NCBI GenBank assembly: GCA_030041355.1
Contig: JASHNZ010000033.1
Coordinates: 1-39,806, forward strand
Direction of reading: 5' to 3'
DNA: 39,806 nucleotides
Source: Nitrososphaerales archaeon
GTDB lineage: Archaea; Thermoproteota; Nitrososphaeria; Nitrososphaerales; CADDZS01
Shown: in pieces, positions 21,660-30,328 of the stretch
Layout of the letters: each line of letters opens with the position of its first letter
Position numbering within the stretch: position 1 is the first letter of the stretch
The notes under the pieces: model-generated
Database searches by the model: none
Told to the model about the DNA's origin: nothing
The model's input: the letters and a program-made list of their open reading frames with translations, nothing else
Position numbers and translations under genes: made by a program

Positions 21660-23660
21660 GTGGGTATAGAGGGAGAGAGATTTTGCTTGACTAGGGATCT
21701 TCCTATTGCCAACGATGCATATCTTGTAATGTTCGATCGCAATTACCAAATTGCAGATATATACTATCCGCATGTCGGTATGGAAAATCACGTGTTGGGG
21801 CATATTTTCAGATTCGGAGCGTTCGTTGACGGAAAATTTTCTTGGACCTCCAGTTGGCCCAAACACATGAAGTACATTCATGACGCGTTAGTCACAGACG
21901 TTGAGTTGGAAAGTACAGATCTCCAAATCAAATTGCATTGCAATGACTGTGTGGATATGGTCAGTCCAATATTTCTGAAATCAATTGAGGTAACAAATCC
22001 TGAGTCGACAAATCGTGAAGTGAGACTCTTCTTTGCTCATGACTTTAACTTGAAGGGTTCTAGCATCGGTGACACCGCTTACTACGATCCCAACCGAACG
22101 AAAGCAATCATTCATTACAAGACGGACACCTACTTTTTGATGAATGTTCAAACACAATCAGGGAGCGGAATATTTCAGTACGCTTGCGGAGTAAAGGAGC
22201 TTAATGGAGCATTAGGCACTTGGAAAGATGCCGAAGACGGTTTCCTCTCAGGTAATCCAATCGCACAAGGTTCTGTTGATTCTGTTTTCTCGGTTCAACT
22301 GACAATCCCAGCCTCGTCCTCGAGCTCTGTCTACTATTGGATGATTGCAGGAAAGAGTTATGATGAGGTCGAAAGGCGCGATTCCTTCGTCAAGACTCGG
22401 ACACCTCAAACTATGATCAAGAGAACCACCGATTTTTGGCGGCTATGGTCCGGAAAACAGCGCATGAAGCTAGGGGATCTTGATCAAAAGTTGTTTGAAC
22501 TTTACAAGAGGAGCCTTCTGACGATCAGATCGCAAACGGACGGAAACGGAGCAATAATCGCCGCAAACGATTCCGATACTTTGCAGCAAACCAGAGACAC
22601 TTATTCATATATGTGGCCTCGCGACGCTTCTTTCATCACAATCGCAAACGACGAGGCCGGTTATAGAACCATCGCAAATCGATTTTTCAATTTTTGCTCA
22701 AAGATTATTTTTCCCCAAGGATGGTATTTTCACAAGTATCAGCCTGATGGAAGTCCGGGCAGCTCTTGGCACCCCTGGATCGTGGGAAATCAACCGCAGA
22801 TTCCGATACAGGAGGACGAGACGGCACTGGTCGTCATTGCCCTTTGGCACCATTTCGCTCTGAACAACGACGTAGATTTCATCAGGACTTTCTATCGTCC
22901 GGTTGTGAAAAACGCTGGCAATTTTATGCTGCAATATCGCGACAGTTCGACAGGTCTTCCCATGGAGTCATACGACCTTTGGGAAGAGCGCCGGGGTGTT
23001 TTCACCTATACTGCTTCTGCAGTGTACGCCGGACTGTTGGCTTGCTCTAACTTTGCTCTTTCATTTGGAGAAACGGACCTTTCGAAATCCTATTCTGAAG
23101 CAGCGGAAGAGACCAAGGCAGCGATAATCAAAAATCTCTATGATCCAGCTATTGGGAGATTTCTCAGGAGTTGCGAACTCGCGGATGGGAAGGCTGTGAA
23201 TCATGATTCGACAATCGATTCGTCACTGGCTGGAGTGTTCATTTTCAATCTCCTCCCCGCCGACGACGTTCGTGTTGTAGAAACTATGAAACAGATAGAA
23301 GAAAAACTCACCATCAAAACCAGCGTAGGAGGAATCGCGCGCTATGACCAAGACAAGTATCACGCTGAAGGAGGCTTCGATCCGAATATTCCGGGAAACC
23401 CCTGGTTCATTTGCACACTCTGGCTCGCTGATTGGTACATAGAGACTGCAAAAGAGAGAGCAGATCTTGCAAAAGCTCGCGAAATAATGAATTGGGTTGC
23501 GTCACACGCCTTCGAATCCGGGATAATGGCAGAGCAACTCGATCCTAGAACGGGCGACCCTCTTTCGGTAAGTCCGCTAACTTGGAGTCATGGAGCGTTT
23601 GTTCACTGTGTAAATCGTTACACTCGAAAATTCGAGTCACTTGGCTCGGATCCCAGTTAA
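21660..23660 (+). CDS. Glycoside hydrolase family 15 (glucoamylase or trehalase)
   Basis: A 666-residue protein from GTG 21660. The first 260 residues are the beta-sandwich domain of prokaryotic GH15 enzymes (YYPHVGMENHVLGHIFRFG). The (alpha/alpha)6 barrel follows, with YMWPRDASF (about 317-325), SWHPWI, ESYDLWEERRGVFTYTAS (general acid Glu near 442) and MAEQLDPRTGDP (catalytic base Glu near 624). GH15 members release glucose from alpha-glucans or split trehalose; related archaeal enzymes do both. There is no signal peptide, so the substrate is probably internal, such as glycogen-like oligosaccharide or trehalose. It heads a run of sugar genes. Confidence 0.88.
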   Translation: MGIEGERFCLTRDLPIANDAYLVMFDRNYQIADIYYPHVGMENHVLGHIFRFGAFVDGKFSWTSSWPKHMKYIHDALVTDVELESTDLQIKLHCNDCVDMVSPIFLKSIEVTNPESTNREVRLFFAHDFNLKGSSIGDTAYYDPNRTKAIIHYKTDTYFLMNVQTQSGSGIFQYACGVKELNGALGTWKDAEDGFLSGNPIAQGSVDSVFSVQLTIPASSSSSVYYWMIAGKSYDEVERRDSFVKTRTPQTMIKRTTDFWRLWSGKQRMKLGDLDQKLFELYKRSLLTIRSQTDGNGAIIAANDSDTLQQTRDTYSYMWPRDASFITIANDEAGYRTIANRFFNFCSKIIFPQGWYFHKYQPDGSPGSSWHPWIVGNQPQIPIQEDETALVVIALWHHFALNNDVDFIRTFYRPVVKNAGNFMLQYRDSSTGLPMESYDLWEERRGVFTYTASAVYAGLLACSNFALSFGETDLSKSYSEAAEETKAAIIKNLYDPAIGRFLRSCELADGKAVNHDSTIDSSLAGVFIFNLLPADDVRVVETMKQIEEKLTIKTSVGGIARYDQDKYHAEGGFDPNIPGNPWFICTLWLADWYIETAKERADLAKAREIMNWVASHAFESGIMAEQLDPRTGDPLSVSPLTWSHGAFVHCVNRYTRKFESLGSDPS

Positions 23661-23689
23661 CCTTCCTCATTTAGTTTAGGATCAATCTC

Positions 23690-25123
23690 TTGCCAGTCAT
23701 TTCCTCTAGGAACCGAAAATCAGTCACTTCATTTGGCAACGAAAAGGAAAGAGAACTCATAATCGAGGGGCTTGAGGCTGCGATAAGCAGTGTTTCTCCT
23801 GATACTCTCATTGAAAACGAACTTCACATTGATTCAGACCATATTGTTGTACCGCGAATTCGATTACGGTACGATTTGAAAGAGTTTGACAAAATTATAG
23901 TGATTGGAGGTGGAAAAGCTAGCGGCTTTTTGGCGCAGGGTCTAGAGCAAAAACTGGGCAAATACATCAGCTCGGGATATGTGAACATTCTTCAAGGAAC
24001 GAAAAAGCTCTTTCACACAAAAAGAATAGTGTTGAATGAAGCGTCTCATCCGGTGCCAGACCAAGCCGGGGTTCGAGGAGCCAGAGAGATGGTAAAGCTT
24101 CTGCGTGGACTAGACCGCCACGGCTTCGCGATATGTCTAATCTCTGGCGGGGGGTCATCTCTTATGCCGCTTCCAGCAAAAGGAATCGCTCTTGCAGATC
24201 AGATTCTCACGACCGACTTTCTCTTGCGCAGCGGAGCCAACATTGACCAAATGAATTGCGTTCGAAAACACATTTCCGCAATCTCCGGGGGTCAATTGGT
24301 GAGAGAAGGAAATGGCGCCAGATTTCTTTCTCTAATCATCTCTGACGTAGTCGGGGATCATTTGGAGTCGATTGCCTCAGGTCCAACGGCTCCTGATCCA
24401 ACCACTTTTGCTGACGCAAAACGGATCCTGTCGAACCTAAAGCTATTCAATCAAGTGTCTCGAAGAGTCAGAAGAAGAATCGGAGCCGGTTGCCGAGGCC
24501 TTATCAAGGACACTCCGAAACCGGGTGATCCCGTCTTTTCTTCTGTCGCAAACGCAATAATTGGATCGAATACACTGGCTTGTGAAGGCGCAAAACGTCA
24601 ATTGGTGAGAAGGATGCGCCATCCAATTTCGGTGAAGTATCTCGGTTCAGCGATTGTGGGAGAAGCTTCGTTAGTTGCTAGAAATCTTGTTGCGGATGCT
24701 CAAAAATTCGGAAAGAGATCCAGAAGACGCTACTCCGTACTGGTTTGGGGCGGCGAAACCACCGTTACTGTGAAAGGTCAAGGGACTGGAGGCAGAAATC
24801 AAGAGCAGGCGCTTTCCGCTCTTCAAGCCATTGGTGAAACCAGTGACAAAGCAGTCACGATTGGATTCTTTGGAACAGATGGAATCGATGGAAAGACAGA
24901 GGCCGCAGGAGCCCTGGTAGATTTCAGCACGTACCGAAAGGCAATTCGGCTCGGCCTCGACGCGAATAAATACTTGAAGGAAAATGACTCTAATTCTTTC
25001 TTTCGCAAGGTGGGAAAGTCTCTTGTGATAACGGGTCCTACTGGAACAAATGTCAACGACATTGGAATCGCCGTCATTGCAAGAAAAAGAAAATTGTTCG
25101 GCAAGAGAGGGGTGCATCAGTAA
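23690..25123 (+). CDS. Glycerate 2-kinase (MOFRL/GckA family)
   Basis: Phosphorylates D-glycerate to 2-phosphoglycerate, the step that joins the non-phosphorylative Entner-Doudoroff route to lower glycolysis. The 477-residue protein from TTG 23690 shows VIGGGKASGFLAQGLE (about 71-86), CLISGGGSSLMPLP (about 148-161), LSLIISDVVGDHLESIASGP (about 221-240), VWGGETTVTVKGQGTGGRNQ (about 344-363) and FFGTDGIDGKTEAAGA (about 391-406). These are the hallmarks of this kinase family. It lies between the GH15 gene and the KDG-aldolase-type gene. Confidence 0.9.
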   Translation: MPVISSRNRKSVTSFGNEKERELIIEGLEAAISSVSPDTLIENELHIDSDHIVVPRIRLRYDLKEFDKIIVIGGGKASGFLAQGLEQKLGKYISSGYVNILQGTKKLFHTKRIVLNEASHPVPDQAGVRGAREMVKLLRGLDRHGFAICLISGGGSSLMPLPAKGIALADQILTTDFLLRSGANIDQMNCVRKHISAISGGQLVREGNGARFLSLIISDVVGDHLESIASGPTAPDPTTFADAKRILSNLKLFNQVSRRVRRRIGAGCRGLIKDTPKPGDPVFSSVANAIIGSNTLACEGAKRQLVRRMRHPISVKYLGSAIVGEASLVARNLVADAQKFGKRSRRRYSVLVWGGETTVTVKGQGTGGRNQEQALSALQAIGETSDKAVTIGFFGTDGIDGKTEAAGALVDFSTYRKAIRLGLDANKYLKENDSNSFFRKVGKSLVITGPTGTNVNDIGIAVIARKRKLFGKRGVHQ

Positions 25124-25130
25124 ACCGCTG

Positions 25131-25138
25131 AATATAAG
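25131..25138 (+). promoter_or_regulatory. TATA box of the KDG-aldolase-type gene
   Basis: AATATAAG predicts transcription from about 25160. That is at the possible TTG start (25162) and about 30 nt before ATG 25192. Confidence 0.45.
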
Positions 25139-25191
25139 AGCAATCGAAGTATGCCTTTAGGTTGACAAGAAGGCAGGAGCGAAATCATCGA

Positions 25192-26118
25192 ATGAGCAAA
25201 AGGAAGTTCCTCACCAAATCCAACATTAATGGAATCATAGTCCCAATGGTGACTCCGTTCAAGGGTGAAGAGGCATCGAAAATAGATCTTGCGGCTGTTG
25301 CGAAGCTAACAGATTATTTGATTGACGGGGGAATTCACGGACTGATGCCTCTTGGAACTTCAGGTGAATTCGCCTTGTTGGACCGCACTGAGCGACGAGA
25401 TGTAATATCAACTGTTGTCGAAGTTGCAAATCACAGGGTTCCTGTGATTGCGGGAGTTTCTTCACCTGGCACAAGAGACGCGGTCAACTTGGCCAAAGAC
25501 GCCAACAATGCCGGCGCGGACGCCATAATCGCGACCGGCCCTTATTATTTCAAGACTTCAAACGAAGGCCTGCTGAGTCATTTCGAGACGCTTGAAAGAG
25601 AGTCGGATGTCCCGATAATGATTTACAACATTCCCGGCTATGCGGGCTACAATATTCCGGCCGTCGTGGTCAAGAAACTGGCAAGCGCACATCCAGAACG
25701 AGTGATCGGAGTCAAATTTACGACTAGCGACTTGGCTGAATTTCTTGGATATTTGCGCCTCCTTGAAAATGATATGTCGATCATGATAGGGGCGGATGCA
25801 CTCATCCTACCGGCTTTAGTCCTCGGAGCTGCAGGAGCCGTAGTTGGTTCCGCAAACGTGCTGCCTGAAATTACAAGTCAAATCTTTGAAAGCTATAGAC
25901 AAGGCAAACTAGAGAAAGCGAAAAACCTGCAAAGGAAGCTTGACCCATTTTCACAAGCGATGAATTTGGGAACGTATCCTGCCGGACTGAAGACCGCGTT
26001 GAAACTGATCGGAATTAACTGTGGGCCGGTTAGGCCTCCACTGATGGCTCTAGATAGAAAAGCTGCTAGTGAGGTTGAAAAGTCAATTTCATGGAAAGTA
26101 AAGAACCGAAAGAGCTAG
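25192..26118 (+). CDS. DapA-superfamily aldolase, probable 2-keto-3-deoxygluconate aldolase
   Basis: A class I aldolase, 308 residues from ATG 25192; an in-frame TTG at 25162 could add ten residues, but GGAG at 25176-25179 favours the ATG. GIIVPMVTPF opens the barrel and PLGTSGEFALL holds the carboxylate-binding loop. Y145 in MIYNIPGYAG and the Schiff-base lysine K175 in GVKFTTSDL are in place. The family includes dihydrodipicolinate synthase, N-acetylneuraminate lyase and KDG aldolase. Neighbouring gluconate-dehydratase-type and glycerate kinase genes favour splitting KDG to pyruvate and glyceraldehyde. Its stop overlaps that of the opposing dehydratase gene at CTAG. Confidence 0.85.
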   Translation: MSKRKFLTKSNINGIIVPMVTPFKGEEASKIDLAAVAKLTDYLIDGGIHGLMPLGTSGEFALLDRTERRDVISTVVEVANHRVPVIAGVSSPGTRDAVNLAKDANNAGADAIIATGPYYFKTSNEGLLSHFETLERESDVPIMIYNIPGYAGYNIPAVVVKKLASAHPERVIGVKFTTSDLAEFLGYLRLLENDMSIMIGADALILPALVLGAAGAVVGSANVLPEITSQIFESYRQGKLEKAKNLQRKLDPFSQAMNLGTYPAGLKTALKLIGINCGPVRPPLMALDRKAASEVEKSISWKVKNRKS

Positions 26119-27311
26119 GTTCGCTTCTTTCCGGGATTCTTCCAAGTATTCTTCACTACCCATACCGGCTCAGCAGGATTGAAATACTCTTGACCTTCTG
26201 CCTTGTGGCGATCCAGCGCTCTTTCATTTACTTCAACTCCCAGGCCTGGCCTCGAAGGAACTTCAGAGTGGCCCTTCTTTACCGGCGTTTGGTTATAGAT
26301 TAGTTCCTTTTTCCATTCAGGAAAACAATCGTAAAAGGACTCTTGAATCAAAAAGTTCGGTATGACCGCGTCGAGCTGAATTGTGACCGCATTCTGGATC
26401 GGGCCAAAAGCGTTGTGAAATGCCATTTCGACTCCATAGGCCTCTGCAATGGCAGACACCTTGATTGCTTGTGTAACTCCTCCTATGTTAGTAATGTCTG
26501 CCTGGAGAAAATCGGTCAAGTCCTTGGACAGCACATAGTTCACTTGTTCTTTTGTTAGAAGCCTCTCTCCAAGTGCAACTCTTGTATTGCACTGCCGCCG
26601 GTACTTTACCAGACCTTCAAGATTGTCTGGATGAATAGGCTCTTCCATGAATAGCGGATTAAGGCCTTCAAGACGTTTTGAAATCATGATAGCAGAAACC
26701 GGATTAAATCTGCCATGATGCTCGATCAAAAGATCCACTTCGCCGCGAGTCTGGTCCTTGACAGCCTTCACTCTTCCATATGCGAGATCTAACCCCTCTT
26801 CATCTATCCAGTCATAATAGCTTCCAAAAGGATCGAATTTCAATGCCGAGTATCCCATTTTATGAAATCGTCTAGCTTTTCTCCCAAAATCAGCAGGCGT
26901 AACGCAATTGTCATACCATCCGTTCGCGTACATCCTGATCGACGAACGCGTCAGGCCCCCTAGAAGCTGGTGGATAGGAGCTCCGAAGTGCTTGCCAATA
27001 ATGTCCCAACAAGCAATATCAAACGCGCTTACGGCGGTAGTTGATTCAAAAGAAACTGGCATGTAGAAGTCCTGCCTGTGCCACTCGTGCATGTTTTCAA
27101 CCACGTTCAGCGGGTCTTTTCCAGAATACACTCGAGCAACTTCTCTAAGAGACTGTATCACCGGTTGAACTCTTAGGGTTGGAACAGCTTCACCATACCC
27201 TACAATCCCTTTCGACGTGGTCAGTTTCAAAATTATTGAATTGCTGGCCCACGTTGCTCCGCCGCCAGATTTCTCTCCAAGTTGATAGATTTCAATATCA
27301 GTAATTTTCAT
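26115..27311 (-). CDS. Enolase-superfamily sugar-acid dehydratase (gluconate dehydratase-like)
   Basis: A 398-residue protein of the mandelate racemase/muconate lactonizing subgroup. The Lys in ALKFDPFGSYYDW (about residues 151-163), metal ligands in LLIEHHGRFNP, LFMEEPIHPDN and ALGERLLT, and the His in AFHNAFGPIQN are all visible. The KFDPFG motif is as in archaeal gluconate/galactonate dehydratases that make 2-keto-3-deoxy sugar acids. It converges on the aldolase gene that would use the product. Gluconate, galactonate and other sugar acids are all possible substrates. Confidence 0.87.
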   Translation of the reverse strand: MKITDIEIYQLGEKSGGGATWASNSIILKLTTSKGIVGYGEAVPTLRVQPVIQSLREVARVYSGKDPLNVVENMHEWHRQDFYMPVSFESTTAVSAFDIACWDIIGKHFGAPIHQLLGGLTRSSIRMYANGWYDNCVTPADFGRKARRFHKMGYSALKFDPFGSYYDWIDEEGLDLAYGRVKAVKDQTRGEVDLLIEHHGRFNPVSAIMISKRLEGLNPLFMEEPIHPDNLEGLVKYRRQCNTRVALGERLLTKEQVNYVLSKDLTDFLQADITNIGGVTQAIKVSAIAEAYGVEMAFHNAFGPIQNAVTIQLDAVIPNFLIQESFYDCFPEWKKELIYNQTPVKKGHSEVPSRPGLGVEVNERALDRHKAEGQEYFNPAEPVWVVKNTWKNPGKKRT

Positions 27312-27378
27312 AATCCAAGACCGATTACCAAGGATAGTTTCGCTAGTTTAAAGTCTGACGTTTCGCCAAAAAATACGC

Positions 27379-27387
27379 ATAATAAAC
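27379..27387 (+). promoter_or_regulatory. TATA box of the purine operon
   Basis: ATAATAAAC is centred near 27383. Transcription would start near 27409, leaving about 11 nt before the TTG start of purE at 27420. Confidence 0.45.
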
Positions 27388-27419
27388 AGTGCGAAAGAAG
27401 AGTCCTTTGCATAATCGCC

Positions 27420-27914
27420 TTGCCGCAGAAAGCTGTCGTAATTATGGGATCGAACAGCGACCTTGTTTTTTCCCAAAAAATCAAGGAAGCCTTGTCGCAA
27501 TTTTCCATTTCATGCGATCTGAGAATTGCCTCCGCGCATAGGACACCAGAATATCTTCTAAAGATCATGAGGGAATACGCCTCTAGTGGAGACGAAGTGA
27601 TCGCGATCACCGTTGCGGGATTGTCGGACGCGCTCTCAGGAGTTGTAGCCGCCCAAAGACTTTTCCCAGTTATTGCTTGCCCGCCTGATATGGACAAGTA
27701 TAATTTTCCGAAAGTTTTCTCTAGTGCATTTACTCCCTCGGACGTCCCTGTTGCTTTTGTGAGTGATCCAGTTAAGGCTGCAAATTTTGCGGCCCAAATC
27801 TTTGCTTTGAGCGATCGAAAACTGAAAGCCCTGATTGCATCAAGACTTGAGGAGAAGAAAACGCAGATAGAAGGGCTCGATAAAGAGATAGGGCCTCGCA
27901 TTGAAGGCAAATGA
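27420..27914 (+). CDS. purE: AIR carboxylase, class II-like PurE
   Basis: Carboxylates 5-aminoimidazole ribotide in purine synthesis. The frame opens further upstream, but TTG 27420 gives a 164-residue protein of normal length and sits about 37 nt after a TATA box. VVIMGSNSDLVFSQKIKEAL and IASAHRTPEYLL are PurE motifs. Downstream, AGLSDALSGVVA, PVIACPPDMDKYNFPKVFSS and AANFAAQIFALSD resemble the animal-type class II enzyme, which uses CO2 directly and needs no PurK. The bacterial class I GGAAHLPGMVA block is missing. purC follows, the same pair that is fused in animals. Confidence 0.9.
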   Translation: MPQKAVVIMGSNSDLVFSQKIKEALSQFSISCDLRIASAHRTPEYLLKIMREYASSGDEVIAITVAGLSDALSGVVAAQRLFPVIACPPDMDKYNFPKVFSSAFTPSDVPVAFVSDPVKAANFAAQIFALSDRKLKALIASRLEEKKTQIEGLDKEIGPRIEGK

Positions 27915-27952
27915 GAATTGCTATCTTGAACGTAGTGGAGTGATAAGATTCG

Positions 27953-28867
27953 TTGTCCGTGATACTGGAGTCTAAATTGGAAGGCAGAGTTCCTTTACAC
28001 AAGGGCAAAGTACGTGACATATACGAAGAAGATACAAATGAGCTTCTTATCGTTGCAACAGATAGAATTTCTGCATTTGACAGAGTAATGCCAAGGGGCA
28101 TACCAAACAAAGGAGTCGCTCTTACCGAACTTTCGGAGTTTTGGTTCCGCAAAACCCGGCACATCTTAAGCAACCACTTCATCTCAAAGTTCAACGATCG
28201 AACCATTAGAGCAAGGAGAGCAAAACGAATTGACATTGAATGGATATCCAGGGCGTACTTGTACGGATCTGCCTGGCGGGCATATTCAAAAGGGGCTAGA
28301 AAAATTTCAGGAGTGGATCTGCCTAGCGGGCTCCAGCTTGCTGAAGAGCTTCCAAACATAATTCTTACTCCAACGACAAAGAGCGAAATTGGACATGATG
28401 AAGAGCTTTCGAAGTCAGAAGCCATTAGTCGAAAGCTCGTCACTGAGGATGATTGGTCTGAACTTGAAGAAGCGACGTTTCGTTTGTTTGAATATTACAA
28501 GAGGGAGGCTTCGCTAAAGGGAATAATCATTCCTGATTTTAAACTGGAGTTCGGCCGAATTGGAGATGAGCTCCTTCAGATTGATGAGCCTCCTACGCAT
28601 GACTCCGCGAGGTTCTGGTCTAAGGAAAAATACCGAATAGGCGAAAGGCAAGAAAAATATTGTTTGGATAAAGAATTCTTGCGTGACTTTCTGTTAAGAA
28701 AGGGATTTTCTGGAGACGGCCAGATTCCAGAATTGCCCGATCTGGTAATAGATCAGATTTCCAAGAGATGTACAGGTGCATATGAAGTCCTCTCGGGAAT
28801 GAAGGAGATCGCTGCATTGAACCTCCTGAGTGTGGACGAAGTTCTTGGTCAACTCGGCGGGAACTGA
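27953..28867 (+). CDS. purC: SAICAR synthase
   Basis: Joins aspartate to CAIR with ATP. The 304-residue protein from TTG 27953 starts ESKLEGRVPLHKGKVRDIYE, with the family motif GKVRDIYE. ATDRISAFDRVMPRGIPNKG (about 42-61), EWISRAYLYGSAWRAYSKG and PTTKSEIGHDEELSKSEA follow, and IPDFKLEFGR plus DEPPTHDSARFW close the ATP-grasp-like core. All landmarks of PurC are present. The gene overlaps nothing and ends 3 bp before purB. Confidence 0.95.
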   Translation: MSVILESKLEGRVPLHKGKVRDIYEEDTNELLIVATDRISAFDRVMPRGIPNKGVALTELSEFWFRKTRHILSNHFISKFNDRTIRARRAKRIDIEWISRAYLYGSAWRAYSKGARKISGVDLPSGLQLAEELPNIILTPTTKSEIGHDEELSKSEAISRKLVTEDDWSELEEATFRLFEYYKREASLKGIIIPDFKLEFGRIGDELLQIDEPPTHDSARFWSKEKYRIGERQEKYCLDKEFLRDFLLRKGFSGDGQIPELPDLVIDQISKRCTGAYEVLSGMKEIAALNLLSVDEVLGQLGGN

Positions 28868-28870
28868 AGA

Positions 28871-30292
28871 GTGACTAGAAAAAGATCTCCACGCCAAAGA
28901 CCCATCGACTATGATCTTTTTTCTCCCACCGATTTTAGGTACATGGTCCCGGAGCTAATTCCCTTTCTCAGTGAAGAGGCATACGTGACGTATAAGGCAA
29001 AAATCGAAGCAGCCCTCGCAAATCAGCTAGCTAACGTCGGGATATGCTCGCGTGCAGTTGCCTCCGAGATAAACTTAGCATGCGAGAAAGTCACCGCGCG
29101 CGAAGTCTATGAGGAAGAAGCGAGAATTAAACACGATATTAGAGCCCTCGTCAATGTCATCCGGAACAAGGTATCCGAGAAAGCAAGGCCCTTTGTTCAT
29201 CTAGGAGCCACGTCCTATGACATAGTTGATACAGCAAACGCCCTAAGATTCAAAGACGCAATGGAGAACGTCGTGATCCCTGATCTAAAAAAGCTCGAAA
29301 AAGCCCTGATTGAGATTTCGAAAATATATTCAAGTACGGTGCAGGTCGGAAGGACCCATGGTCAGCATGCTGAACCTGTTACCTTTGGCTACTATCTCTC
29401 GTTTCATGTTAGCAGAATTGGAAAGAGGATACTAGCCATAGCAAGCGCGACTGAGAATCTGACAGGCAAGTTCGCAGGTGCAGTTGGAGTTTACGGCCCC
29501 TTATCTCTTCTTGTCAAAGATCCTGAGAAATTTGAGAAGCAGCTCTTAGACTCTTTAGGGCTCAAAGTGAGCCAAGTTTCCACTCAAGTCATCCAACCTG
29601 AACCAATGACTGATTTGACGCACTTTATAGTATCAACTTTCAGCGTCCTCGCAAATTTTTCGAGGGATATGCGAAATCTTCAGCGAACCGAGATCTCCGA
29701 GATCTCCGAAGAGTTCCTCTCAAAACAGGTCGGGTCTTCGACTATGCCGCAGAAGCGAAACCCGATAAATTTCGAAAACGTGGAAAGTATGTGGAAGAAA
29801 TTCATGCCACAGATGATAACAGTCTACATGGACCAAATCTCCGAACATCAGAGAGATTTGACGAATTCGAGCTCTGAAAGGTACCTCCCAGAACTAGTGG
29901 TTGCATTCGACTATGCAGTGAAGAGATTGACGAGAACAATTTGGAACGAGAAAGAAAACAGACCCAAGCTCACCGTCGATATCTCTAGTATGAAACGAAA
30001 TATAGAATTAAGCAAGGAACAAATGGCCGCGGAGCCCTTATACATTCTTGTTGCCGCATCAGGGCATCCCGACGCACACGAGCGCGTTCGCGAATCTGTC
30101 CAGCGCTCAATTACGGAAGGAAAATCCTTCCTTGGCGAACTGAAAAAGGATCCTGAATTAAGAAAATACTTTGAAATGCTTCCCAAAGAGAAACGGAGAT
30201 TTGTCGAAAATCCCGAGTTGTATACTGGGATAGCAGCAGAGAAAACTCTTGAAATTGCAAAAACTTGGGAATCCTTGCTCTCCCTCGACTAA
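28871..30292 (+). CDS. purB: Adenylosuccinate lyase
   Basis: Acts twice in purine synthesis, splitting SAICAR to AICAR and adenylosuccinate to AMP. The 473-residue protein starts at GTG 28871. RPFVHLGATSYDIVDTANAL (about 100-119), VGRTHGQHAEPVTFG (about 157-171) and the flexible signature loop GSSTMPQKRNPINFE (about 287-301) are conserved, including the catalytic Ser in GSSTMP. QVSTQVIQPEPM also fits. Length is typical of the archaeal enzyme. It is the third gene of the operon. Confidence 0.95.
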   Translation: MTRKRSPRQRPIDYDLFSPTDFRYMVPELIPFLSEEAYVTYKAKIEAALANQLANVGICSRAVASEINLACEKVTAREVYEEEARIKHDIRALVNVIRNKVSEKARPFVHLGATSYDIVDTANALRFKDAMENVVIPDLKKLEKALIEISKIYSSTVQVGRTHGQHAEPVTFGYYLSFHVSRIGKRILAIASATENLTGKFAGAVGVYGPLSLLVKDPEKFEKQLLDSLGLKVSQVSTQVIQPEPMTDLTHFIVSTFSVLANFSRDMRNLQRTEISEISEEFLSKQVGSSTMPQKRNPINFENVESMWKKFMPQMITVYMDQISEHQRDLTNSSSERYLPELVVAFDYAVKRLTRTIWNEKENRPKLTVDISSMKRNIELSKEQMAAEPLYILVAASGHPDAHERVRESVQRSITEGKSFLGELKKDPELRKYFEMLPKEKRRFVENPELYTGIAAEKTLEIAKTWESLLSLD

Positions 30293-30328
30293 ACTGTTTT
30301 CCGATTATGGTCGAGTTGCGCGGGTGTA

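Noticed and set aside
27282..27419. Upstream extension of purE
   Set aside because: It overlaps the opposing dehydratase gene and the probable promoter, and homologues start near TTG 27420.
27308..27910. 200-codon minus-strand frame
   Set aside because: Antisense to purE, no conserved motif.
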